Source of the DNA: CAVPPA01 sp963841325
GTDB lineage: Bacteria; Patescibacteriota; Saccharimonadia; Saccharimonadales; UBA4665
Length of the DNA stretch: 64,000 nucleotides
Direction of reading: 5' to 3'
Assembly (NCBI GenBank): GCA_963841325.1
Contig: CAWJBZ010000005.1
Coordinates: 1-64,000, forward strand
How positions within the stretch are numbered: the stretch's first letter is position 1; each line of letters starts with the position of its first letter. Below the pieces are notes generated by a model. That model saw only the letters and a program-made list of their open reading frames with translations. It did not search any database and was not told where the DNA came from. Both the position numbers and the translations under genes were made by a program. Below are positions 26,201 through 33,581 of this stretch, in pieces.

Positions 26201-26820
26201 CCGGTATTGGTTCGTCATTTGGTACGTTAGTGATCGCCAAAGGCGGTGGCGCCGGTAATGCCGGATCTTCTTCTAGCAGCATTAGCGGCGGCGGTGGCGG
26301 CGGATGGGGCCTAGTTGGCGGCAATGGCAGCACATCCTCAGTTGCGGGTGGCGATAACACCACTGCCGGTGCCCAAGGTGATAGCGGTGCCGGAGGTGGT
26401 TCAACAATTACTTTAGCCGATCCGGCTGAATATGGCGGCGGGGGTGGTGGTCCTAGTGGGGGTACTACTGGGACCGCTGGCGGTCAATCGATTTGGGGCG
26501 CCGGTGGCGGTGGTGGCGGCGGAGCTGTCTCCTCGTCTAATACTGCCTATGCTGGTGCTGCTGGAGGTGGTAGTGGTGGCTATTCAAGTGGTGGCGGCGG
26601 TACTGCTGGATCAGGAGCAGCCGGTGGTGCCGGTGCAGCTGCTAATACCAGTGCTTGTGGCGCTGGTGGTGGCGGTGGCGGTGGCCGAACTTCTAGTACT
26701 GCTTATAAAGGTGGTGCCGGAGGCACTGGCGGTGGCGGTGGTGGCGGTGGTGGTGGTGGTGTTACTGCTGGAGCTGGTGGCAATGGAGCGGCTGGCGAAG
26801 TCTGGGTATTCAGTTGGTAA
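23200..26820 (+). CDS. Giant glycine-rich adhesin, copy 1 (1206 aa)
   Basis: A Sec signal peptide leads into an N-terminal domain (about 30-165) ending GDGIMSPYILLTSTPYALNA. Next are a fibre-like linker, two carbohydrate-binding-like modules opening LVNGDFESGTTGW (about 362) and LVSNPGFEGGISGW (about 504), and a stretch of YadA/beta-roll-like repeats ('VAQTIGIGNNATASSTDA' twice, from about 707). A tail-fibre-like 'GAIYYSSN...FRACRY' segment (about 885) follows. The last part opens 'FTSSGTWTAPSGITTVVAI' (about 917) and becomes a Gly tip of some 260 residues ending EVWVFSW. Gly-rich tips of this kind form polyglycine-helix sandwiches in phage tail adhesins. It is likely a surface fibre binding host or substrate glycans. 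No membrane anchor is visible. Confidence 0.75.
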   Translation: MLGKHKFIGLSVVLGLFLLCFVVTFPQSASASIGIEPYLSFEGKIVTTSTGANITDGHYNMEFNIYSGGTATGGGTLMWTEDWLVSGGAGHYVSLVSGTYQANLGTQCPFSGGSCQIYTNTAINWNSYPLYLSLQIGNTSSSCAPSVTYSFSQSGSNCGGDGIMSPYILLTSTPYALNAAELGGLVAPTTTPTASQCLQTASSSPFTQLVLGSCGSGGTSTLQQAYNASTGGQPLITLSTSIGTGTFSIQDASSSINANLFQVNNSGGGTTLFSVGNTGNLTVATSTASATALQVKNNNGTTIFNVNTSTPGVQVTGTLTAPTETVSDIALIQNTGASTNALTVDNSQGVPIITAGNNNLLVNGDFESGTTGWAGATAGGSVALNTDPRYIYSGADSLAITTTTTAHTGAQVTSFNNSMAAGTYTLSFYAAVASGSFATLEASFNALGTNNCLSSATVTTSFTNFSCTYTTSGTTSAVSIGSSGTTALTFYVDAVTVTSAGTNLVSNPGFEGGISGWSAYGTGTGSLAWNLNRQNVYLGIGSLKITITSSTYGAQDSTYIAQQPAGGGTYTLSFYAMATSAINISASLGSGTCTLNSSTASTTGFSEYYCTNVAATASPVIEIYTTAASGTLYIDAVQLISGATLSPYNIGQIQLRGLITAPVALEPTTNSTTALQVDNNTGTSLLTVDTLDSNVTIDNTGLAGTVQIGNTTGGVAQTIGIGNNATASSTDAITIGNLLSTSLTTIQGGTGTAVSIQSGASGTINIGTAAVANTTQIGNITSGVAQTIGIGNNATASSTDAVTIGNLLSTSLTTIQGGTTATGTGAISIQSGAAGLLLLQSVNNGPITTGNGLITLGTTGSTPAILVLGNKNTSGDPTCTPGAIYYSSNLYAFRACRYVVHNAANSWQNLIAGVDEQTFTSSGTWTAPSGITTVVAIVCAGGGSGGGGLTGSTGTTRGGGSGGGGGARAEVVMDATAAGTSQSVTVGTSVTGGAASTVGTAGIGSSFGTLVIAKGGGAGNAGSSSSSISGGGGGGWGLVGGNGSTSSVAGGDNTTAGAQGDSGAGGGSTITLADPAEYGGGGGGPSGGTTGTAGGQSIWGAGGGGGGGAVSSSNTAYAGAAGGGSGGYSSGGGGTAGSGAAGGAGAAANTSACGAGGGGGGGRTSSTAYKGGAGGTGGGGGGGGGGGVTAGAGGNGAAGEVWVFSW
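23667..25988 (+). repeat. 2.3-kb direct repeat in the adhesin genes, left copy
   Basis: Matches 27349-29670 at a constant offset of 3682 bp with no indel; every stretch compared was identical, and antisense frames are identical too. It encodes the adhesin core from GDGIMSPY to WTAPSG. Such identity indicates very recent duplication or ongoing gene conversion. Confidence 0.9.
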
Positions 26821-26840
26821 ATCTCAGATTACAACCCCTG

Positions 26841-26970
26841 TCATCCGCCGCAAAGCATAAGTATATTGTTTACCGGTCAATCTGGTGCTATAGTAAAAAG
26901 CGTTAGAGTTAACATTTCGAATGTTGGGAAAACACAAATTTATCGGATTAAGTGCAGTTTTAGGGTTGTT
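26841..26970 (+). repeat. 130-bp promoter/start repeat, right copy, with fossil gene end
   Basis: Partner of 23120-23249. It begins with the last codons (I-R-R-K-A-stop) of the WxLIP-like gene, which have no gene attached here. They mark the left junction of the tandem duplication. Confidence 0.9.
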
Positions 26971-29900
26971 GTTATTGAGTTTTGTCATAACCTTCCCCCG
27001 ACCAGCTGCTGCAGCTACTGGTATTGAACCTTATCTTAGTGTTGAAGGTAAGATTGTCACTTCGTCAACTGGCATTAACATTACCGACGGTCATTACAAT
27101 ATGGAGTTTGTCATCTATACCGGATGTACAAATAATACCGGCAGCGGCTGTACAGCCGTTTGGACCGAAGACTGGTTAGATACAGGGACTAACCTTGGCG
27201 GCGTGACTTTAACTAGTGGTACTTACCAGGTTAATCTTGGAACAGTTACTGCTTTCGGTACTAGTGTACCCTGGAATACCTACCCACTCTACTTATCAAT
27301 TCAAATTGGTAATCAATCGGTTTGTACGCCAGCCGGTAACTTTCAGGCTAACTGCGGCGGTGACGGGATAATGAGTCCATATATCCTACTAACCTCCACC
27401 CCTTATGCCCTGAATGCCGCTGAGCTAGGCGGTTTGGTAGCGCCAACTACTACACCGACGGCCAGTCAGTGTCTGCAGACTGCTTCTTCTTCTCCTTTTA
27501 CACAACTGGTATTAGGCTCATGTGGCAGCGGCGGCACATCAACTCTCCAGCAGGCCTACAATGCTTCGACTGGCGGTCAGCCGTTGATTACACTGAGTAC
27601 CTCTATTGGTACTGGTACATTTTCTATCCAGGATGCTTCCTCGTCCATTAATGCGAATTTATTCCAAGTTAACAACAGTGGTGGAGGTACTACTTTATTC
27701 TCTGTCGGTAACACCGGCAATCTGACAGTGGCCACCTCCACTGCTTCAGCTACTGCCCTGCAGGTTAAAAACAATAACGGCACCACCATATTTAACGTCA
27801 ATACTTCTACCCCGGGAGTTCAAGTAACCGGTACCTTAACCGCTCCCACGGAAACCGTCAGTGATATTGCCTTAATCCAGAATACCGGTGCCAGCACCAA
27901 TGCCCTGACTGTGGACAATAGCCAAGGGGTACCGATTATTACTGCCGGGAATAACAATTTACTGGTTAACGGCGACTTTGAATCCGGTACCACTGGTTGG
28001 GCAGGAGCAACTGCTGGTGGTTCGGTCGCCTTAAATACCGATCCGCGCTATATCTACAGCGGGGCAGACAGTTTAGCGATCACTACCACCACTACGGCTC
28101 ATACCGGAGCTCAAGTTACTTCCTTTAATAACAGCATGGCGGCTGGTACTTATACCTTGTCTTTCTATGCCGCAGTGGCCAGCGGCAGCTTTGCCACACT
28201 GGAGGCATCCTTTAATGCCCTGGGAACCAACAACTGCTTAAGCAGTGCGACTGTGACTACCTCTTTCACTAACTTCTCCTGTACCTATACAACCAGTGGT
28301 ACAACTTCGGCTGTGTCAATTGGGAGTAGCGGTACTACCGCTCTAACCTTCTACGTTGACGCCGTAACCGTTACCTCCGCCGGCACTAACTTGGTCAGTA
28401 ACCCTGGTTTTGAAGGTGGTATTAGCGGTTGGAGTGCCTACGGTACCGGCACCGGTTCACTTGCCTGGAATTTAAACCGCCAAAATGTTTATCTGGGTAT
28501 CGGCAGCCTGAAGATTACTATTACATCTTCTACTTACGGTGCCCAGGATAGTACTTACATAGCTCAGCAGCCGGCTGGCGGCGGAACTTATACCTTATCT
28601 TTTTACGCTATGGCCACTTCAGCGATTAACATCTCCGCTTCATTAGGTTCCGGTACCTGTACACTCAATTCCAGTACGGCTAGCACTACTGGCTTCAGTG
28701 AGTATTATTGCACCAATGTCGCAGCTACCGCCTCGCCGGTAATTGAGATTTATACCACCGCTGCTTCGGGTACCCTATATATTGACGCCGTTCAGTTAAT
28801 TAGTGGTGCCACTCTGTCGCCTTACAACATCGGCCAAATCCAGTTACGCGGTTTGATTACCGCTCCGGTGGCTCTGGAACCAACCACTAACTCGACTACC
28901 GCCCTACAGGTTGACAATAACACTGGAACATCTTTACTGACGGTCGATACTCTTGATTCCAATGTGACCATTGATAACACCGGATTAGCCGGGACTGTAC
29001 AGATAGGTAATACCACCGGCGGAGTGGCCCAAACCATTGGTATTGGTAACAATGCTACGGCCAGCTCCACTGACGCGATAACCATTGGTAACTTACTAAG
29101 TACCAGCCTGACGACTATTCAGGGTGGAACCGGTACGGCGGTTTCCATCCAATCCGGGGCCAGCGGGACTATTAATATTGGTACTGCTGCCGTGGCCAAT
29201 ACCACCCAGATAGGTAACATTACCAGCGGAGTGGCCCAAACCATTGGTATTGGTAACAATGCTACGGCTAGCTCCACTGACGCGGTAACCATTGGTAACT
29301 TACTAAGTACCAGCCTGACGACTATTCAGGGTGGTACAACTGCCACGGGCACGGGGGCTATTTCCATCCAATCCGGTGCTGCCGGTTTGCTGTTACTTCA
29401 ATCCGTCAATAACGGTCCGATCACCACTGGCAATGGGTTAATCACACTCGGTACGACTGGATCGACGCCGGCTATACTAGTTTTGGGTAATAAAAACACC
29501 TCCGGTGATCCGACTTGCACCCCCGGGGCCATTTATTACAGCTCTAATCTTTATGCCTTCCGAGCCTGCCGCTATGTTGTCCACAACGCTGCCAACTCCT
29601 GGCAGAACCTGATAGCCGGAGTTGATGAGCAGACCTTTACCTCCAGCGGCACCTGGACGGCTCCGTCGGGAATTACCACGGTGGTAGCGATAGTTTGTGC
29701 CGGTGGCGGTTCCGGGGGTGGTGGTCAAACTGCTGCTAGCGGAGCTATTCGTGGTGGTGGTTCCGGTGGGGGCGGCGGGGCCCGAGCTGAAGTGGTGATG
29801 GATGCCACTGCCGCCGGTACTTCACAGTCTGTCACTGTCGGGACTTCGGTCACCGGCGGCGCTGCCAGTACCGTCGGCACAGCCGGTATTGGTTCGTCAT

Positions 29901-30514
29901 TTGGTACGTTAGTGATCGCCAAAGGCGGTGGCGCCGGTAATGCCGGATCTTCTTCTAGCAGCATTAGCGGCGGCGGTGGCGGCGGATGGGGCCTAGTTGG
30001 CGGCAATGGTACTAACACTACAGTTTCGGGTGGCGATAACCTCACTGCCGATGCCCAAGGTAATGGTGGTGCCGGAGGTGGTTCAACATTTAATTCAACC
30101 GGATTACCGGCTGAATTTGGCGGCGGTGGCGGTGCTGGTGACGCTGACACTGGTGCTACCGCTGGCTATGCTGGCGGTCAATCGATTTGGGGTGGCGGCG
30201 GTGGCGGTGGCGGAGGTGGTGCTAACGCTAGTAACGCTATTGTTGCTGGTGGAGCTGGTGGTTCTGCTGGTGGCTATTCAAGTGGTGGCGGCGGTACTGC
30301 TGGATCAGGAGCAGCCGGTGGACAGGGAGCAAGCGCAACTGCCGCCCAATGTGGCGGCGGTGGCGGCGGCGGTGGTACTACTACTACTAGTACTGGTTAT
30401 GTTGGTGGAGCCGGAGGCACTGGCGGCGGTGGCGGCGGCGGTGGTGGCGGCGGCACCACTGGTGGCACAGGTGGTGCTGGAGCTGCTGGTGAAGTCTGGG
30501 TCCTTAGTTGGTAA
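26921..30514 (+). CDS. Giant glycine-rich adhesin, copy 2 (1197 aa)
   Basis: The tandem paralogue of the gene at 23200. The signal peptide start is the same. The N-terminal domain (about 30-143) is clearly related but diverged, for instance with an extra cysteine-containing loop 'TGCTNNTGSGCTAVW'. The core of about 774 residues is identical to copy 1. The glycine tip shares its framework but differs in the loops between Gly runs (GQTAASGAIR here, GLTGSTGTTR in copy 1) and ends EVWVLSW. Copies thus differ at the two ends and agree in the shaft, as expected if receptor-binding parts vary. It has its own duplicated promoter. Confidence 0.75.
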   Translation: MLGKHKFIGLSAVLGLLLLSFVITFPRPAAAATGIEPYLSVEGKIVTSSTGINITDGHYNMEFVIYTGCTNNTGSGCTAVWTEDWLDTGTNLGGVTLTSGTYQVNLGTVTAFGTSVPWNTYPLYLSIQIGNQSVCTPAGNFQANCGGDGIMSPYILLTSTPYALNAAELGGLVAPTTTPTASQCLQTASSSPFTQLVLGSCGSGGTSTLQQAYNASTGGQPLITLSTSIGTGTFSIQDASSSINANLFQVNNSGGGTTLFSVGNTGNLTVATSTASATALQVKNNNGTTIFNVNTSTPGVQVTGTLTAPTETVSDIALIQNTGASTNALTVDNSQGVPIITAGNNNLLVNGDFESGTTGWAGATAGGSVALNTDPRYIYSGADSLAITTTTTAHTGAQVTSFNNSMAAGTYTLSFYAAVASGSFATLEASFNALGTNNCLSSATVTTSFTNFSCTYTTSGTTSAVSIGSSGTTALTFYVDAVTVTSAGTNLVSNPGFEGGISGWSAYGTGTGSLAWNLNRQNVYLGIGSLKITITSSTYGAQDSTYIAQQPAGGGTYTLSFYAMATSAINISASLGSGTCTLNSSTASTTGFSEYYCTNVAATASPVIEIYTTAASGTLYIDAVQLISGATLSPYNIGQIQLRGLITAPVALEPTTNSTTALQVDNNTGTSLLTVDTLDSNVTIDNTGLAGTVQIGNTTGGVAQTIGIGNNATASSTDAITIGNLLSTSLTTIQGGTGTAVSIQSGASGTINIGTAAVANTTQIGNITSGVAQTIGIGNNATASSTDAVTIGNLLSTSLTTIQGGTTATGTGAISIQSGAAGLLLLQSVNNGPITTGNGLITLGTTGSTPAILVLGNKNTSGDPTCTPGAIYYSSNLYAFRACRYVVHNAANSWQNLIAGVDEQTFTSSGTWTAPSGITTVVAIVCAGGGSGGGGQTAASGAIRGGGSGGGGGARAEVVMDATAAGTSQSVTVGTSVTGGAASTVGTAGIGSSFGTLVIAKGGGAGNAGSSSSSISGGGGGGWGLVGGNGTNTTVSGGDNLTADAQGNGGAGGGSTFNSTGLPAEFGGGGGAGDADTGATAGYAGGQSIWGGGGGGGGGGANASNAIVAGGAGGSAGGYSSGGGGTAGSGAAGGQGASATAAQCGGGGGGGGTTTTSTGYVGGAGGTGGGGGGGGGGGTTGGTGGAGAAGEVWVLSW
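27349..29670 (+). repeat. 2.3-kb direct repeat in the adhesin genes, right copy
   Basis: Partner of 23667-25988. The first difference after it is a synonymous third-position change (GGG to GGA). Confidence 0.9.
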
Positions 30515-30542
30515 AATTTAAGTTTACAATCTATGGTATATC

Positions 30543-31073
30543 ATGAAAACTAATTGGCAAATTTGGTATCTAGCTTATAAGAAACTTTTTATATTTTTTG
30601 GCGTAGCGGCTCTTATAGCTTTAGCGATCATATTGTGGTGGTTATTTCATCCGGTATATGATCCTGTACCAGCCAACATCCGACATCAAGTTAGCTTTGC
30701 GGTCTTGTACCCAAACGGTAATGGTATCAGTCTGGATGATTGGCAATATTCCAACAATCAACAGATACTCAACTTCACCGCTAAAGATTCCAATTCTTCA
30801 ATAAACTTTACCGAGCAAGAAACTCCTTTGGCTTATCTGAATGATATCGGTGCCTACGACCGATTTATTGGCAGCCTTAAACCATCAGCTAATTTCAATA
30901 CTAAATTAGGTACGGTTTCTCTGACCACCTTTGTCTTCGCTGGTGATTATCAACCTTACGGTACAACTGCAATTCTCAATGCTCAAGGTACGTTATTGTT
31001 AGCTCATCCAAATAATGATTTAACCGAGAACCAGTGGCTAAACTTGTTTAATTCTCTTCAGGTAAGTAAGTAA
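30543..31073 (+). CDS. Membrane-anchored hypothetical protein
   Basis: A 176-residue protein with a cytoplasmic start, one membrane segment (about 16-37) and an exposed domain. The domain contains 'SLDDWQYSNNQQILNF', 'LGTVSLTTF' and a closing 'LNLFNSLQ'. TATGGT lies 5 nt before the ATG, giving a leaderless-type start. It follows the second adhesin by 28 nt and is the last gene of the surface locus. I do not recognise the family. Confidence 0.5.
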   Translation: MKTNWQIWYLAYKKLFIFFGVAALIALAIILWWLFHPVYDPVPANIRHQVSFAVLYPNGNGISLDDWQYSNNQQILNFTAKDSNSSINFTEQETPLAYLNDIGAYDRFIGSLKPSANFNTKLGTVSLTTFVFAGDYQPYGTTAILNAQGTLLLAHPNNDLTENQWLNLFNSLQVSK

Positions 31074-31179
31074 TATCTGGATAATTAGTAGTTGGCTTAA
31101 GTGTTTTGCTCTAGTTAGTCCGTATCTGGCTAATCTTTCCGGCAACCGCTAGATTATTATTATTCATAAATTAATAACT

Positions 31180-31203
31180 AAAAACCCCGCGGTAAGCGGG
31201 GTT
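31180..31203 (-). terminator. Intrinsic terminator, minus strand
   Basis: AACCCCGC and GCGGGGTT form an 8-bp GC-rich stem around a 5-nt loop, with five T on the minus strand side. In the + direction there is no T-run, so it serves minus-strand transcription. Confidence 0.8.
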
Positions 31204-31244
31204 GTCCACTCGGTCTTCTAACCACCAAGGGTGGTCTCGAGTTC
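31180..31244 (-). ncRNA. Candidate small RNA ending in an intrinsic terminator
   Basis: On the minus strand, TATAAA (31256-31251) with a weak CTGACC -35 17 nt upstream would start a transcript near 31244. It has an outer CTCG/CGAG stem enclosing ACCACC-AAG-GGTGGT (31221-31235). It then ends in AACCCCGC/GCGGGGTT (31183-31203) followed by TTTTT. No gene on the minus strand needs a terminator here, since both neighbours are on the + strand. It is a roughly 65-nt independent transcript candidate of unknown family. The rest of the 293-bp gap shows only the promoter of the next gene. Confidence 0.5.
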
Positions 31245-31352
31245 ATTCTATTTATAATTCAAAATCAATGAATGGTCAGTGTTTCGCATCACATTTCATA
31301 ACAGCATAATCATAAATGTCTAAGCTTCTTAAGCCTCTCTTCAGTTTGCTGC

Positions 31353-31358
31353 TATACT
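31353..31358 (+). promoter_or_regulatory. -10 box of the MacB-like operon
   Basis: TATACT lies 9 nt before the ATG at 31368 and no Shine-Dalgarno is present, so the leader is expected to be only 2-3 nt. Confidence 0.5.
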
Positions 31359-31367
31359 GTCGCTGAT

Positions 31368-32813
31368 ATGAACTTTATCAGTTTTGGTGTGCGTAATGCC
31401 TTCCGGAATGTCATCCGCAGCGCCGCCATTATCCTAATATTGGGTTTGAGTATTGGTTTATGTTTAGTAATGCTAATAGCCCATCAGGCAGTTTCCAATA
31501 AAATCAGTTCCGTTAAAAGCTCCATCGGTAATACCATTAGTATCGCCCCGGCCGGCTTTAGTTCCTTCAGCCAAGCCAATAATTCCCTAACCACCTCGGA
31601 ACTTAGTAAGGTTCAGTCACTGCCGCACGTCGTCAGTTTAGATGAAACCCTGACTGACCGTTTATCTACTGCCGGCACAACCTTGGGTTTTTCGGCCTTC
31701 GGAGGATCATCCAACACTAATAACACTACCAGCTTGACTTCCCCGGTAACCTTAAACTCTAACGGAAACGGTTCATTTAGTAGTGGTGGGGGTAGTGGAC
31801 CTAGTTTATTTATATCCGGAGGCGGCCAGTTACCAACTAACTTTAGCTTGCCAATTACTATCACCGGTACTACTGATCCGACTCAGCTGAACGGCATTAA
31901 TCTAGCCATTAGTAGCGGCAAAGCAATTGACGGTTCAGTGGATACCAACAATGCCATGATTAGTAGCGTTATGGCCAGTAAGAACAGCTTAAGTGTGGGA
32001 TCGACCTTTACTGCCTATACCACTACTTTGACAGTTGCCGCTATCTTCACCAGCAGCACCCAAGCTAGTAATGACAACGTGATTGTGGCTTTGCCGACTG
32101 AACAGCGATTAAGCAGCCAAAGCGGGGACGTAACCTCGGCGGTGGCAACCGTTGATTCACTCGATAACTTAACGTCGGTTACCAATGCTATTAAAAATAC
32201 ACTTGGATCGGCAGCTGACGTCACCAGCAGCGAAGATCAAGCTAACGCTACCGTACAGCCACTGAACAGTGTCAAATCGATTGCCCTTTACAGTCTGATT
32301 GGCGCGGTAATTGCCGGCAGCGTAATAGTTCTGATGGTCATGATTATGATTGTCCGCGAACGCCGGCGGGAAATCGGTATTCTCAAAGCTATCGGCGCCA
32401 GTAACCTACGGGTTATCTTTCAATTCATGAGTGAAGCCTTGACTTTCACCATTGCCGGAGCAGTTATTGGTTTGATTATTGGCGCAGCCGCTGGCGGCCC
32501 CGTTACCCAGTTGCTGGTGTCTAATAGTTCTACCACCAGTACTTCTACAACAAGTAGCGCTGCCCGGTTTAGCGGCGGCCCTCCTGGCGGCGGCTTTAGT
32601 ACTAATACCGGTGGTGGTGCCGGTGGCTTTGTCCGGCGGAACTTTGGTTTGGGTAGTATCCGCAGTAACCTGAATAATATCAAAGCCGACATTGGTATCA
32701 GCATCCTAGCCTACGGCTTCGGCGCGGCCATTGTGATTACCGTGGTCGGAAGTGCTTCGGCCGGCTGGATGATTGCCCGCGTCAGGCCGTCAGAAGTAAT
32801 GAGGACAGAATAA
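31368..32813 (+). CDS. MacB/FtsX-type ABC transporter permease
   Basis: A 481-residue permease: an N-terminal membrane helix (about 18-42), a large extracellular domain (about 43-300) with Ser/Gly-rich inserts, then three C-terminal helices in the FtsX arrangement with the family segment 'RERRREIGILKAIGAS' after helix 2. Proteins of this type do not transport through a channel but transmit ATP-driven movement to the outside (MacB, LolCDE, FtsX). The stretch between helices 3 and 4 is unusually long and Ser/Gly-rich. Its stop and the ATPase start share one base (TAATG). Likely handles an exported peptide, lipoprotein or envelope signal. Confidence 0.88.
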   Translation: MNFISFGVRNAFRNVIRSAAIILILGLSIGLCLVMLIAHQAVSNKISSVKSSIGNTISIAPAGFSSFSQANNSLTTSELSKVQSLPHVVSLDETLTDRLSTAGTTLGFSAFGGSSNTNNTTSLTSPVTLNSNGNGSFSSGGGSGPSLFISGGGQLPTNFSLPITITGTTDPTQLNGINLAISSGKAIDGSVDTNNAMISSVMASKNSLSVGSTFTAYTTTLTVAAIFTSSTQASNDNVIVALPTEQRLSSQSGDVTSAVATVDSLDNLTSVTNAIKNTLGSAADVTSSEDQANATVQPLNSVKSIALYSLIGAVIAGSVIVLMVMIMIVRERRREIGILKAIGASNLRVIFQFMSEALTFTIAGAVIGLIIGAAAGGPVTQLLVSNSSTTSTSTTSSAARFSGGPPGGGFSTNTGGGAGGFVRRNFGLGSIRSNLNNIKADIGISILAYGFGAAIVITVVGSASAGWMIARVRPSEVMRTE

Positions 32814-33487
32814 TGCTCAAGGTAGTTAATGTGTCTAAAGAATTTCCTTCCGGTGACGGCCGGGTAACAGCTGTAGATAATGTCAGCTTCGATGTGCCGG
32901 ATGGCCAGTTTGTTTCAATCATTGGCAAAAGCGGTAGCGGTAAAACTACACTCTTGAGCCTACTAGGGACGTTAGAAAAACCAACCAGAGGCAACATTGA
33001 AATTTCCGGACGGGATGTCACTAAATTAAGCGATCATTCACTGGTGACTTATCGGCGCAAACGTATTGGCTTTGTTTTCCAAAGTTACAACCTGATACCT
33101 AATTTAACAGCTCTGGAAAATGTCATGTTACCAATGACTTTCGATAGAGTATCCCGAGGCGAACGTCATAAACGGGCCCAAGAATTACTTGACCAGGTGG
33201 GTGTTACCGATAATAAACAGGCCCGTAAACCGGGTCGTCTGAGTGGCGGTGAACAACAGCGAGTAGCTATCGCCCGGGCACTGGCCAACAAACCAGCCCT
33301 GATTCTGGCCGATGAACCGACCGGTAATCTGGATAGTGAAACCGGTAAGATGATTTTCGAACTGCTACATAATCTGGCCCGTAGCCAAAACACCACTATC
33401 GTGGTGGTGACCCACGATCTGTCGATTGCCGGCCGGACTGATGAATCTTTCCAGCTCCAGGATGGCAAGCTAGTTAGCAAGCCTTAA
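32813..33487 (+). CDS. ABC transporter ATPase (MacB/LolD type)
   Basis: A 224-residue ATPase with Walker A GKSGSGKTT (about residue 37), Q-loop FQSYNLIPNLTALENVMLP, signature LSGGEQQR, Walker B LILADEPTGNLDSE and H-loop VVVTHD. The Q-loop sequence is characteristic of the LolD/MacB/FtsE subgroup. It starts on the last base of the permease stop, so the two are translated together as one complex. A short A/T-rich gap to 33582 follows, with nothing visible beyond the ribosome site of the next gene. Confidence 0.95.
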   Translation: MLKVVNVSKEFPSGDGRVTAVDNVSFDVPDGQFVSIIGKSGSGKTTLLSLLGTLEKPTRGNIEISGRDVTKLSDHSLVTYRRKRIGFVFQSYNLIPNLTALENVMLPMTFDRVSRGERHKRAQELLDQVGVTDNKQARKPGRLSGGEQQRVAIARALANKPALILADEPTGNLDSETGKMIFELLHNLARSQNTTIVVVTHDLSIAGRTDESFQLQDGKLVSKP

Positions 33488-33581
33488 AACAGTCTATCAA
33501 TTAATAGTAAGCATAAGTATTGACTAATAGTCTATTTGGGTATATAGTATCGCTAATCCATTAAGTTTGGGAGTGTGGACA

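Noticed and set aside
23667..29670. The adhesin duplication as a pure assembly artefact
   Set aside because: The two copies have different N-terminal domains, different tips and a distinct junction, so two genes exist; only the exactness of the shared core would need read support.
29725..30150. Long antisense and alternative frames over the glycine-rich tips, Pro-rich on the minus strand, Val/Ala/Leu-rich on the + strand (25890-26363, 26432-26860, 29997-30521)
   Set aside because: These open frames follow from GGN codon runs read in other frames; the sense frame has a signal peptide, domains and a promoter.
23200..30514. Prophage tail-fibre region
   Set aside because: The glycine-rich tips recall phage adhesins, but signal peptides are present and no capsid, portal, terminase or tail genes are near.
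31186..31247. A 22-codon peptide frame on the minus strand (ATG at 31247)
   Set aside because: It runs through both hairpins and the terminator T-run and has no ribosome site; an untranslated RNA explains the sequence better.
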